Shown: positions 10,000 to 19,600 of the stretch, in pieces | Numbering within the stretch: position 1 is the first letter of the stretch | Layout of the letters: each line of letters begins with the position of its first letter | From: a bacterium | GTDB taxonomy: Bacteria > Hinthialibacterota > Hinthialibacteria > OLB16 | Direction of reading: 5' to 3' | Length of the DNA stretch: 64,000 nt | NCBI GenBank assembly: GCA_022072055.1 | Contig: JAJVIK010000011.1 | Coordinates: 588,863-652,862, forward strand | Translations under genes and position numbers: made by a program | The notes under the pieces: model-generated | Told to the model about the DNA's origin: nothing | The model's database searches: none | Seen by the model: only the letters and a program-made list of their open reading frames with translations

Positions 10000-10043
10000 C
10001 CCGGACATGGGGTCCCGAGGAGAGATTGAGGTCATGACCATGA

Positions 10044-10098
10044 GGGCGCCCACTTTTCCGACTCAACGGAGAGAGAGACCGAAGGAAAGTGGGCGCCC
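10044..10098 (+). terminator. Long-stem inverted repeat, probable terminator of the preceding gene
   Basis: Arms at 10044-10059 and 10084-10098 (GGGCGCCCACTTT with its complement AAAGTGGGCGCCC, plus a CC/GG extension) surround a 24-base loop and are followed by the pyrimidine-rich ATTTCTCTTTCTCC. It begins 44 bases after the stop of the GWN-module gene. It would lie inside the next reading frame if that frame started at 9986 or 10034, so it also argues for the start at 10130. Confidence 0.6.
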
Positions 10099-10129
10099 AT
10101 TTCTCTTTCTCCGGGAGTTCTTGGCCGGG

Positions 10130-10879
10130 ATGCTCCGAGTGGGCCTCGGAGCGTGCATTCTGTTCGGATTCTCGCGTGGAGGCTTGCGCGCGGAGCGCCC
10201 GCCGGAAACGCCCCTCCTCATCTATGGCGCCGTGGTTTCGCAACGAGATGGCGGCAGGCAGGTGGTTGAAGGGGAGGTGGAGGTGGTGATCGCCTCGAAC
10301 ACCAAGGGGGCGCTCCATCCGATCACCGCCGAGGTGCAAGACTATGGTGGAAAATACTCCTATCGAATCGAAGTGCCGGTCGCTCTCGACCAAGGCCCGC
10401 CGGATTACGTGACTCCTGGCGAGATGTATATGATGCAGGTGACCTATCGCTACCAGGGAATCCCCGAAGTGCTGCCACCCATGGAACTGGTCCCGGAAAT
10501 CGGGGCGCTCATGGAGTTGCCGGAAGTGGAAAGCGTCAACGCCCCCGGTCGACCGGACACCCCCACGCCCACCCTTGTGTCGGACAGTCCCCCAAACACT
10601 CCAACCACATCGCCCACCGGACCCACTCCGAGTCGCACATCCAGCCCCACGCGGACCGAGTCAGCGACCCCAACGCAAAAACCCACATCCTCCCAGACGC
10701 CTACAAGCGCCGCCACACCCACTCCGACCGATCCGGTCGCCGAGAACCCCTTTGACTTGGTCCGGGATGGTCGGATCGACGCCAAAGACTTGCTCAAGAT
10801 GCTTGAGGGCCAGAGCACGGCGCCAAACGGAAACCATGACCTCCTAGACTTCTCGATTCATTGGAGCTCCACAGACTGA
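10130..10879 (+). CDS. Secreted protein with Thr/Pro linker and half-dockerin tail (paralogue of 7378-8127)
   Basis: The frame is open from 9986, but I choose the ATG at 10130. It gives a normal signal peptide (MLRVGLGACILFGFSRGG), GGGAG lies 12 bases upstream, and an apparent terminator hairpin occupies 10044-10098. ATGs at 10034 and 9986 are alternatives. The mature protein has a domain with LLIYGAVVSQRDGG, GEVEVVIAS and GGKYSYRIEVPVALD, homologous to that at 7378-8127. A Ser/Thr/Pro linker follows (TPTPT, SPTGPTPSRTSSP). The tail LVRDGRIDAKDLLKMLEGQ ... HDLLDFSIHWSS is a half-dockerin with one calcium-loop-like segment. The molecular role is unknown; a surface-associated or matrix protein is a fair guess. 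Confidence 0.85.
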   Translation: MLRVGLGACILFGFSRGGLRAERPPETPLLIYGAVVSQRDGGRQVVEGEVEVVIASNTKGALHPITAEVQDYGGKYSYRIEVPVALDQGPPDYVTPGEMYMMQVTYRYQGIPEVLPPMELVPEIGALMELPEVESVNAPGRPDTPTPTLVSDSPPNTPTTSPTGPTPSRTSSPTRTESATPTQKPTSSQTPTSAATPTPTDPVAENPFDLVRDGRIDAKDLLKMLEGQSTAPNGNHDLLDFSIHWSSTD

Positions 10880-10983
10880 TTAGGGATAGGGCCGTCGGGA
10901 AGGCGAGTGGAGATCACAAGCCCCTCCCGATCCCGCGGCCTTCTCGCCCACAAAGTTTTCGCCGATGCACACGTCCTCAAGTT

Positions 10984-12921
10984 CTATTTGCCGTTCTCCC
11001 CGGGGAATTGTTTAAGACCCACGCAAAGCCGGTCGACCGTGTCCCGGTAAGACTTGTCCGCGGCGGCTTGGGATTCGGAGGGAAGGGGCGGGATCCTTTC
11101 TTCAGACTGAAGTTTCAACCGTTCGCGGTAGGCATCGACCGCTTCAAGAACCAGGCGGGCATGGGCCGCGTGGTAAGTCTCGCCGGAACCGGATTCGACG
11201 AGCTTGGCGTTCAAGCTGGAAGCCTCCACGATCTGATCCCTCATTCCCTCCAAGCCGGCGGGAAGCGTATCCGGCGCGAGAGACGGGGGCGTTTGCTCCT
11301 CCCACCAAGCGTCGAATGGGGCCTTCGGTTGGGCATCCCCCAGAAAGATTTCCACGGAAGCCCTGTCCGGAATCCCTTGATAGGGAAGAGAAACGGAGGA
11401 CTCATCAAAGCTCTTCCAAGGCTCTCCGTTGATTCGAGCCGCGCCAATCTTTCCGTTTCCCATCGTCTTGATAAAGAGTTGTTTTGCCCCGAAACGGATC
11501 GGGAAGTTCTGCTCCAGCTCGGTTATCCCTGGGGGGATGTGTGGGACCAAGACCAGACTGTCGGCCTTGTACAGGTATTCGAAAAGCCCGCGTATCATGG
11601 CCGCCGGGGGGCCGAAACTGTCGTAGCAAAGATTGATCGCCTCCTTCGGTTGATACACTTTGCTTCCAAAATCGACGAGGGGATTATCCATCCTGAATTG
11701 GCGCGCGAAGGTCAGCAACTGTTTCATGGACCGGCGCGCGTCCTCGAACTTGCCCAGACGGTGGTAGGCCAGAATCATCCGGGCCTCGCAGGTCGACCAG
11801 TGCCCGCCGTTGACCCAGGTGCCAAACTTCCAAAGCCAGTCATCCGGTTCCTCGTACATGTCGTCCAGTCCGGGGCAATTCGGGAGAATGAAATCATGGG
11901 GACGAAGGCCCGGGATCGCAGCGATCTTGTTGTAGATTTTCTCGGCTTGATCGTCTGGGACCACGCGAAACGCGATCGCGTCATGGTTGGGCGACGCTTC
12001 GAAGTAGCCGTGCTTGCCGGCGCCGTAAACGCCATGTTTGGTCCCATCGGGGTCCAGGGATTTGAGGAAATACCCCTCTTCGGTTGTGATGGCCGAGAGG
12101 CCTTGTCTGGCAAGCTCGCGCCGCTCGGTGAAAAGACGGACCTTCGCCTCTTCGCCTGCGAGTCTCTCCAATTCAATCAGACGATCCAATGCGGCGATGG
12201 TGGTGATGGAAAGCCCTCCGAGATAGGCCTTGTCATAAGTCCCATCAGGGCGCTTCCACCCCGCGTAGCTGGGCGCGAGCAGGTTTCCCGCCGGACCGGC
12301 GAGAAACAGGTTGTTCCTCGGATCCCGGCGGGATTCGAGGAAGTCGGCGCAGCGGCGGAGTTTTGGAAGATACCGGGCAATGGCGTCCGCGTCTCGGCTG
12401 ATCAACAACAGTTCGGACTGAAGCAGAAGTCCTGCCGCGGTGAACTCCATCCCCCAATCGTGGATGTCAATCCGACCATCCCCTTGTTTGTAAGCGATCC
12501 AACCCGGGCTGGCGGCATCGCACAGGCAACCGTCCGGGGCGACCCAATCCTTGTAGCCCTTCCTTTTGCCGTCCCCCATCTGATCGAACCAGAGGTCCTG
12601 GGCGTTTTGCAGGAAGGTGATGTATGGCTCGACATAGAAGGGGACCGCGCAGTATGTCGGACCGTAGCTGTTCTGGACCCACCAGGCGCCCCAGGTGGGC
12701 CCCTCGACGAACCCGTTCCAGGTCGGGGTGTACAACATGGCGACATTCTGGAACTCCGGATCGGGGGCGAACATCCGGCGTGAGATGTCCAGGAGCTGGA
12801 GATACTCCAGGTCACCCTGGCCGGAATAGAATTTGCCCTCGAAGCGTTCGGCGACGGCGCCCACGGAAGACAACGCGACGGCAACAGACAAGGATAGCGG
12901 AATGCGGCGGGGGCAGCGCAT
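10984..12921 (-). CDS. Secreted (alpha/alpha)6-barrel glycoside hydrolase, family not fixed
   Basis: A 645-residue protein with a signal peptide (about residues 1-24). Its text is that of six-hairpin glycosidases of the GH15/37/63/78 type: the segments GPTWGAWWVQNSYGP, AYLGGLSITTIAALDRLIE, WLWKFGTWVNGGHWSTCEAR (an aromatic and acidic helix-barrel stretch) and CYDSFGPPAAMIRGLFEYL. A small beta domain follows, with VPHIPPGITELEQNFPIRFG as in the C-terminal caps of such enzymes. The last ~110 residues are helical and of unknown role. GGAGG lies about 9 bases before the ATG. It is the last gene of a - strand run with GH109-, DUF6259- and GH78-type enzymes, so it probably trims the same glycan. 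The acid/base residues and substrate cannot be read with certainty. Confidence 0.78.
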   Translation of the reverse strand: MRCPRRIPLSLSVAVALSSVGAVAERFEGKFYSGQGDLEYLQLLDISRRMFAPDPEFQNVAMLYTPTWNGFVEGPTWGAWWVQNSYGPTYCAVPFYVEPYITFLQNAQDLWFDQMGDGKRKGYKDWVAPDGCLCDAASPGWIAYKQGDGRIDIHDWGMEFTAAGLLLQSELLLISRDADAIARYLPKLRRCADFLESRRDPRNNLFLAGPAGNLLAPSYAGWKRPDGTYDKAYLGGLSITTIAALDRLIELERLAGEEAKVRLFTERRELARQGLSAITTEEGYFLKSLDPDGTKHGVYGAGKHGYFEASPNHDAIAFRVVPDDQAEKIYNKIAAIPGLRPHDFILPNCPGLDDMYEEPDDWLWKFGTWVNGGHWSTCEARMILAYHRLGKFEDARRSMKQLLTFARQFRMDNPLVDFGSKVYQPKEAINLCYDSFGPPAAMIRGLFEYLYKADSLVLVPHIPPGITELEQNFPIRFGAKQLFIKTMGNGKIGAARINGEPWKSFDESSVSLPYQGIPDRASVEIFLGDAQPKAPFDAWWEEQTPPSLAPDTLPAGLEGMRDQIVEASSLNAKLVESGSGETYHAAHARLVLEAVDAYRERLKLQSEERIPPLPSESQAAADKSYRDTVDRLCVGLKQFPGENGK

Positions 12922-12987
12922 GTTTCGGGGCCTCCAATCGAGCTTGGCGTGATTTGCGGGCGGGACGCCTTCGATCCGACAGGCGAT

Positions 12988-14307
12988 TCAAGTCACGGCA
13001 AAGCTTGGCTTGCGTGTTTTCCACTTACCCCGCGTGAAGTCGGGGCACTCCACCGGCGCGCTTCCTTGGGCGATCGAATCGCCGGAAAGGGCCACGATGC
13101 TGCTCATCGTGGCGGAATCGTAAACGTCGATCGGTGTCTGAGTCCCTTCCCGCACGGCTTTGAGGAACATTTTGATCTCCAAAAGATCGGTCCCACCGTG
13201 TCCGAGTTTGCGTTCGGCCGGAGTCAAGTCCCGCCACCAAGGGTGGTCGAACTCCACCTGGTAGGGGTCGAAGGATTCCCATTCATGGTATTCCGGACTC
13301 CGGCCCACCAGATAGAGGGCATTGCGCTGCTCGTTATAGATGCCTCCGGTTCCCTGAAGCATCCACCGGTTATCATACGGACGGGGCAATTGCATGTCGT
13401 AATTGATGACGATGGACCTTCCTTTGTGAGTTCGCACCACCGAAGTGACAATGTCGCCCTGCTTGTATTCCCGCTTGGCGTTGGGGTGTTCAGGGCCAAA
13501 CTTGCGAATGAAATGGTCGTTGATCCCCCTGGAGATTGTGGCGGTCGAAGTGATCGTGGCGTAAGCGTCGCCGCAGTTGATATCCAGCCAGCTCAGGACA
13601 GGTCCCTGGCTGTGGGTGGGATACTGGTCACGGTTGTACTTGACGAGAAACTCCCCTCCCCACCGGATATTGCCCGCCTCATCAAAGAACCAGTGGTCCA
13701 CGCAATCGTGGGAATGAGCGCAATGGCAGTGGACAATTTCCCCGAACAGGCCCTTCCGGACCATGTTCAGAACCGCCAGATTGTCGCGGCGGAAGCTCCA
13801 GTTCTCGAGCATCATGCAAGGCACGCCGGTCGCTTCATGCGTGTCGACCAGTTGCCGGCATTCCGCAAGGGTGATCGCCGCCGGAACCTCGACTCCCACA
13901 TACTTCCCATTTTGCATGGCGCAAACTGCCATGCGGGCATGCCAGTCCCAGGGAGTGGCGATCAGCACCGCATCCAAGTCGTCGCGCTCCAGAAGCGACT
14001 GATAGATGGTCTCGTCTTTGGTATAAGCCTCAGGTTCCGTTTGACCGGAATCGGTCACCATTCGCCGGGCCTTCTCGGCGGCGGCGAGGTTGATATCACA
14101 GACAGCGGGCACATCGACGCCCCCGATCCTCAGAAGGATCTCCAGGAGGCCGCGGCCCCGGTTGCCGACGCCGATGACACCGACTCGGACGCTTCCCTGC
14201 CCTTGCGGAGCTCCGACGGCCGAGAACGATGGAAGGGCTGCCACGCCGACCGTGACGCCCGCCGCTGCTTCCATAAAGCGCCTCCTCTTCATTCGTTTCG
14301 GGTTCAT
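12988..14307 (-). CDS. Tat-exported Gfo/Idh/MocA-fold glycosidase, GH109-like (alpha-N-acetylgalactosaminidase type)
   Basis: A 439-residue protein with a twin-arginine signal (KRRRFMEAAAG). The NAD-binding Rossmann motif GVIGVGNRGRGLL is followed by CDINLAAAEKA. The segments TPWDWHARMAVCAMQNGKY and VGVEVPAA, then ENWSFRRDNLAVLNMVRKGL, HCHCAHSHD and YPTHSQGPVLSWLDINCGD, match what I know of GH109. That family uses tightly bound NAD in a transient-oxidation mechanism to cleave terminal alpha-GalNAc and relatives. Length agrees with the family (about 440-460). A plain sugar oxidoreductase of the same fold is the alternative. It sits between two other secreted glycosidase genes on the same strand (66 and 92 bases away). 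A second ATG at 14292 (MKRRRFM) is a possible start; the first has GAGGA very close to it. Confidence 0.85.
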   Translation of the reverse strand: MNPKRMKRRRFMEAAAGVTVGVAALPSFSAVGAPQGQGSVRVGVIGVGNRGRGLLEILLRIGGVDVPAVCDINLAAAEKARRMVTDSGQTEPEAYTKDETIYQSLLERDDLDAVLIATPWDWHARMAVCAMQNGKYVGVEVPAAITLAECRQLVDTHEATGVPCMMLENWSFRRDNLAVLNMVRKGLFGEIVHCHCAHSHDCVDHWFFDEAGNIRWGGEFLVKYNRDQYPTHSQGPVLSWLDINCGDAYATITSTATISRGINDHFIRKFGPEHPNAKREYKQGDIVTSVVRTHKGRSIVINYDMQLPRPYDNRWMLQGTGGIYNEQRNALYLVGRSPEYHEWESFDPYQVEFDHPWWRDLTPAERKLGHGGTDLLEIKMFLKAVREGTQTPIDVYDSATMSSIVALSGDSIAQGSAPVECPDFTRGKWKTRKPSFAVT

Positions 14308-14399
14308 GGTCCTCGGAGAGTCCCCTTTCTGAGTTGGATGTCGCTATTCCCCAATCACAACCTTTGCCCGCGGGACCTCGCCCACTCTCCATACCCTTT

Positions 14400-16526
14400 C
14401 TATTGCGCGGTCAACTCAAACAGTCCCACGGACCCCGCCTTTATTGGCTCGAACTCAATGCCGCATCGCTGTCCCTCAATGGTTTGTTTTTCGGTCGCGA
14501 GCCCCTCCGAATTGTATGCGGTCAGTGTGTACGCCCCTGATGCGGATGGGGACCAGGGCTCCGGGTCGCAACTGAGACGAATCCTTCCACCCGCTTCAGC
14601 GTTTGTGACAATGACAAAAATCTTGTCCGGCAGGACATACGCGCTGACATGGGCATCCTCGCATGGCGAATTCAGGATGCACTCCCCGATGAATGTTCCA
14701 TCCGTGAAATAATTCAGGAATTGAGCGCGGAGCTTGGCGCAGCGCTTGACCGCCTCGCTCAACTCCGGGTCATTCGAGATCCAGTCCGACCCGTTGGTTG
14801 AGTCCGGCTTCATCGGCCACACATTCATGTACAGGTTGTCCGCGAAGCACCGATACACTGTTTCGACGGCGTGGTTGACATTGACGTTCATGCGGGGCGA
14901 GGGGAACACGCTCACAAGGGGTTGGATGTGCTCATGCGCTTTCCAATTCCAGGTGTAGTCCAGATAGTTGCAGTTGGCTTCGAAGTTCCGAAGCTCCTCC
15001 CCGGCGAAGGTCGACTCCGGGTCCACTTCTTTCGCAAGTTCTCGAATCTTGAGGGTCAATGTGTTCAGGTTAGGCTCTTCCGGGACACTCCAGTATTGGT
15101 CCCAGCAGAGCGAGGGAATCCCACTTTGGATCAAACGTGTGCAGGACGACAGCACATCCTCCTGCCATCGCGGATCGGTTGTGTCCACTTGGACGCAGGT
15201 GAATCGCGAGGCATACCCCGGATTGAACTTCGGGATGAATTCGGTGTGATAAGTCCAGTTCCCGCTTCCGGGAGTCACGCTCAATCCATACCGCTCCGCC
15301 GTGGTCTTTTCCGCTTGCAGCACACTGATGAAGGGAGTGACATTGACTCCGATCTCCCTGCATTTCCTGACAGCTTCGATCAACTCCTGCTCGGTTCCAA
15401 GATGCGGGTAGGGGGCGGGCAGGGGCAGAACGAAGGGCTTGTGCCAGATCCACATCACCATCTCGTCTAGACCGTGCTCTTTCGCCTCCTCAGCCAACGC
15501 GAACAGGTCTGAAAATCTCCAGGTTGCATCACTCGGATCGCTGGGCTGGTTCTGGCACATCCACAGAGATCGAAATCCCAAGCCTTTCCTGACGTGGTCG
15601 GGAACCGGAAAACGACGCCTTATGTGTTGTCGAGCCCATTCCCTGTAGGGCTCGATTCCCTTTGCCCAGCCGTTGCCGTGGGGAGTCAGCCAAAACTCGC
15701 CGCTCGACCACCTTTCCCCCGGCGCGATCTCCACCGTGTGCTCGTTCATCAGGCGCAAGAGTTTGTCGCTGTCCGACAGATGCAGGATGACCCGAGTTTG
15801 GGGATCCCATCCCCAGCGGCGAGGAAACAGACTGAAACCTCCCTGCAAACCGCCCAGGTCCATCCACCGGACAATCATCTCGGTGTCGTTTGAATCCCCG
15901 CTCTTCAGAACCTTGAAACAGGCGTTTGTGGCGTAAAAGCGATCCAAGTCGGAAGTTTGCAGGTCGCGAAAGGGCCTGAGCACGGACCCCGCTGTCCGGA
16001 AGACAGTTCCATCCGCTCCCGCAAAGGGGACAAGCCCCGCTAAGTCCGGAAACATCACTTGCCGGATGGGAAGCGAGGATCGATTGTGGATGTTGGCGGT
16101 GAGAATCACGGAGCGACCATCCGTGGCCGCTCGCACTTCGACAGTCGCCGACACGGAACCCGGAAGAGCAAACGCCCTGCTGGAACCGAGTTTCTCCCAT
16201 GCGATGACCACGGACTGGCCCGATATCTCGACACTCGCTCCCGTCGAGAAACGGGTGGCCAGCCGCAAAGGTTCGAATTCCGGAATCGGAAAGGCGAGGT
16301 CAAGCAGTCCAGCCCTTTCCTTCGATGCTTTCAGAAAGGTCTCCACGCCCTCGTACTGGAGATGCGTGACACCGCCCGTTTCGCGGTCGAGGGAAATCGC
16401 CAGACCGTTCAGCACACAATCCACCGAACCAGTCTTCACTTCGGGTGTAACCTGGCCGGAAGCCCCCACTGACAGGGCATATAGCATGCAGACCGAGATC
16501 GTGGTGGAGATGAAAGCGCGGTGCAT
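14400..16526 (-). CDS. Secreted TIM-barrel glycosidase, DUF6259/GH36-like
   Basis: The frame is open from 16583, but GGAGAGGA lies 5 bases before the ATG at 16526, which also gives a clean signal peptide (MHRAFISTTISVCMLYALSVGASG); the product is 708 residues. An N-terminal beta-sandwich (about residues 30-300) precedes a barrel with GFRSLWMCQNQP, LDEMVMWIWHKPFVLPLP, REIGVNVTPFISVLQ, VQVDTTDPRWQ and SGIPSLCWDQYW. A small C-terminal beta domain follows (VSAYVLPDKIFVIVTNAE). The layout resembles retaining alpha-galactoside-type enzymes; the Asp of CWDQYW and the Glu of FAGEELRNF are plausible catalytic residues, but this is inference. I recall the family as DUF6259. Its neighbours are GH78 and GH109-like genes on the same strand. 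Confidence 0.78.
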   Translation of the reverse strand: MHRAFISTTISVCMLYALSVGASGQVTPEVKTGSVDCVLNGLAISLDRETGGVTHLQYEGVETFLKASKERAGLLDLAFPIPEFEPLRLATRFSTGASVEISGQSVVIAWEKLGSSRAFALPGSVSATVEVRAATDGRSVILTANIHNRSSLPIRQVMFPDLAGLVPFAGADGTVFRTAGSVLRPFRDLQTSDLDRFYATNACFKVLKSGDSNDTEMIVRWMDLGGLQGGFSLFPRRWGWDPQTRVILHLSDSDKLLRLMNEHTVEIAPGERWSSGEFWLTPHGNGWAKGIEPYREWARQHIRRRFPVPDHVRKGLGFRSLWMCQNQPSDPSDATWRFSDLFALAEEAKEHGLDEMVMWIWHKPFVLPLPAPYPHLGTEQELIEAVRKCREIGVNVTPFISVLQAEKTTAERYGLSVTPGSGNWTYHTEFIPKFNPGYASRFTCVQVDTTDPRWQEDVLSSCTRLIQSGIPSLCWDQYWSVPEEPNLNTLTLKIRELAKEVDPESTFAGEELRNFEANCNYLDYTWNWKAHEHIQPLVSVFPSPRMNVNVNHAVETVYRCFADNLYMNVWPMKPDSTNGSDWISNDPELSEAVKRCAKLRAQFLNYFTDGTFIGECILNSPCEDAHVSAYVLPDKIFVIVTNAEAGGRIRLSCDPEPWSPSASGAYTLTAYNSEGLATEKQTIEGQRCGIEFEPIKAGSVGLFELTAQ

Positions 16527-16646
16527 TTCCGTCCTCTCCGAGCGGATGATATTGTAGGTCCTAATTCCGAGCGATGGAATCATAGGGCTCCGGAAGTCTG
16601 CTCAAGAAAAAGTTGTCTCCACCCTTCCCGTCCCCTCCGCACCTCT

Positions 16647-19600
16647 CTAATTGAGCCTCGACTGAAAGGCATACCGCCCAGCCGAAGCACGGTAAACCGA
16701 GGCGCCGTTCTCACGCCTCAGGAATCGAATCCCCTTTTCCGGCGAGATGGGTTCTCCACTCTCCATGACCGTGTCGGCGTCCGCCGATGGAACATGGATC
16801 TCCGCGAACGTGTTGGGAGGTATCGCCACATCCCACGAAAAATCGCCCTGATCGCGACGCCAGTGGCTGCGGATGGGGCCGTACATGGAGTTGTAAGATG
16901 CCTCCACGAAGGTCAGGTTTCCGGCCAGGGACGGTTTCAGAACAATTTTCTTGAAGCCGGGATGGCCCGGATCCGATTGAATCCCCGCCAAGCATTCATG
17001 GAGCCAGACGATGAAATCACCGAGGAGCATCACATGGTTGTGTGAGTTCATTCCCGGGTCCGCCGTGTCGCCATTCCACAATTCCCAAATGGTGGTGGCT
17101 CCATGATCGATCATGTAGCCCCAGCTCGGGTATTCCCGCTGGGTCGCGACTATGAAGGCAGTGTCCGATTGCCGGTTTTCGGCCAGCACACGCATGAGCC
17201 ACTGCCCACCGATCAACCCCGTCGCCAGATGCCCTTTCTGGGAAACCCTGATGGAATCGATAAGGTGGTTGAGCACCACGCTCTGCTTACCCTCGGGCGC
17301 CATCTTAAACGCCAAAGCGAGAACACAGGTGGTCTGCGTGCCGTTGTCATACTGGCCCTTTTCCTCGTTCCAGTACTTCCGGTTGAAGGCCGCCCTCATA
17401 TCGTTGGCCGGCAAACGGTATTCGGCGGCGTCTTCCTCGTGCCCGAGGAGGGAGGCATAACCCGCCATGAGATCAAGGTCATGGCAGAAGTAGGCGGTCG
17501 CGATGAGGGTCCCAGCGGTTTTCCGGGCAGGGTCCTTGCTGTGGATCAGTTCCTGGGATTCGGGGGGCACGCACCAATCGCCGTACTGGTCACGCGGCAT
17601 CAAACCGTCCTGGATAAAGCCGCGCATATACGCAATCCAGCGCTTCATCCCCGCATAGTGGCGCTCGATCACCCTCGTGTCGCCGGATTTCTCATACAAC
17701 ATGCCGGGGATGATGAGGAAGCTGCTGGGCCAGGTGACATTGTCCGTGTAGAAGGGGTAATAAGGTGGAGCAACATCGGAGATGCTTCCCGAATCGAGTT
17801 GCGTGTCCTCGATGTCCTGGACCCACTTCGCGTAGAACCGGGCGGCGTCAAACAGGTACATTTCCCCTCGCGATTCCTCGGAACGATCGCCCAGCCAGCC
17901 CTGCCGTTCATCGCGCTGAGGACAGTCCGTGGGAACGCTTCGGTAATTCCCCCTCGTTCCCCAGACCGCGTTTCGATAAACCTGATTGATGGTTTCATCC
18001 GAGCATCGGAATGATCCCGCCGGTTCGAGTGCATCGTGGACAACCTTGCCCTCCAAGACCGATAGGTCCGGCTCTTCGGGGTATCCCCGCAGCTCGACAT
18101 AGCGGAAGCCATGGTAGGTGAATCGGGGTTCGTAAACCTCCTCTCCCTCGCCCTTCAGGATGTACACATCCATGCATCTTGCACCCCGTAGGTTGTCGGT
18201 AAACAGACGGCCATCGTGGAGGGTCTCCGCGAAGCGAAGGGCCACGTGAGCGCCTCTCGCCCCCCTCACCTTGAGGCGGACCCATCCAACCATGTTCTGG
18301 CCCATGTCAAAAAGGGCCACCCCTGGTTCGGGGGAGCTGATGGATTTGGGTTGGAGAGTCTCGGTCACGCGGATGGGATCGATCGCTTCGGCGCACAACT
18401 TCCCCTTGGGAGCATCAACCTCGGAGGCCTTGCGCCAATGGGAGTCATCGAACCCGGCGCGGCTCCAATCGTTCATTTCAAGGCGCGCGTCGTAGCGCTC
18501 GCCATCGTACTCATTGTTGGCCGTGATGGGACCCTCCGCGGTGATCCTCCAATCGCCGTCGGTCACGATGCGGCGCGTATCCCCATCTTCAAAGGCGATG
18601 TCCATCTGAAGCAGGAGCTTGGGAAAACCGTAGCTGCGCATCCCCACGAAGGAGCTGTCTCTGGGCGCGTAAAAGCGCCCGTTACCAAGCCACACCCCCA
18701 GAACGTTCGCGCCCTCCTTCAGGAACTGCGTGACATCCTGAGTCACATAATAGACGCGCTTGTCGTAATCGCTCAAAGCGGGGGAAAGAACCGCGTCACC
18801 GACCTTCCGGCCGTTCACATGAAGTTCGGAGACACCGAGGCCGGCCATGTGGATCACCGCGGACTTAAGCGGCTTTTCCAGTTCAAACGCGCGGCGCAGC
18901 ATCCGAGCCGGCAGCTTCCTCGAATCCGGTGTTACCAGTTGACCCCAGGGGTCCATGCCGTACGGCCCGAGATCCGATGCGGCCTCCCAAGCGGAATCCT
19001 CAAAGCCGGTCTTGTTCCAATCCGCTTGGGTCTCGCTGGTGACCCGCCACTGATTGTCCGTGGGGATGGCAACCTCGGATCCGTCGTCGCAGGTCATCCG
19101 GACCATGCCGATGAGGCCCGCCGGATTCGGCCCATCCCCTCCATTTTCAGCCTCCACGGCGATCACATTCCCGCCCGGGCGGATTCCATTCAGGAGATTG
19201 AACTCCGAGGCGCTGTGATAATCGCCGGACGCGCCACACCGCTCGCCATTCAGGTAGACTGTCATGCGGTTGTCCGCCGCAAGCCAGGCCACGGCCGAAA
19301 TCAGCCTCTTGTTCTCAGGCGCATTGAATGTCCGGCGAAAGAAGCAGGCCCCGACCGGCATGGCCGCTATAGGTCCACCTCCGGCGCGCCAAATCCAGCG
19401 CGCGGGATGGAGGCTCTCGGGGGCTGGGCCTTCGTCAAGCCCGATCCAGCGCGCGGTCCAATCCTCAGGCCGCAAGACGCCCATCGACCAACGCGCCGGC
19501 GCGCTCCAATCCGAAAGGCGCCCAGCGTCGTCCCGAACACGGACTCTCCAGAAGCATCGCGCTCCCGATGTGAGCGGCTTTCCACGGTACGGAACCTGGA

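Noticed and set aside
10861-14712. Long + strand frames of 640 and 587 codons opposite the six-hairpin and GH109-like genes
   Set aside because: They lie exactly opposite genes with clear domains and signal peptides, and their translations are low-complexity without motifs; such antisense frames are common in GC-rich DNA.
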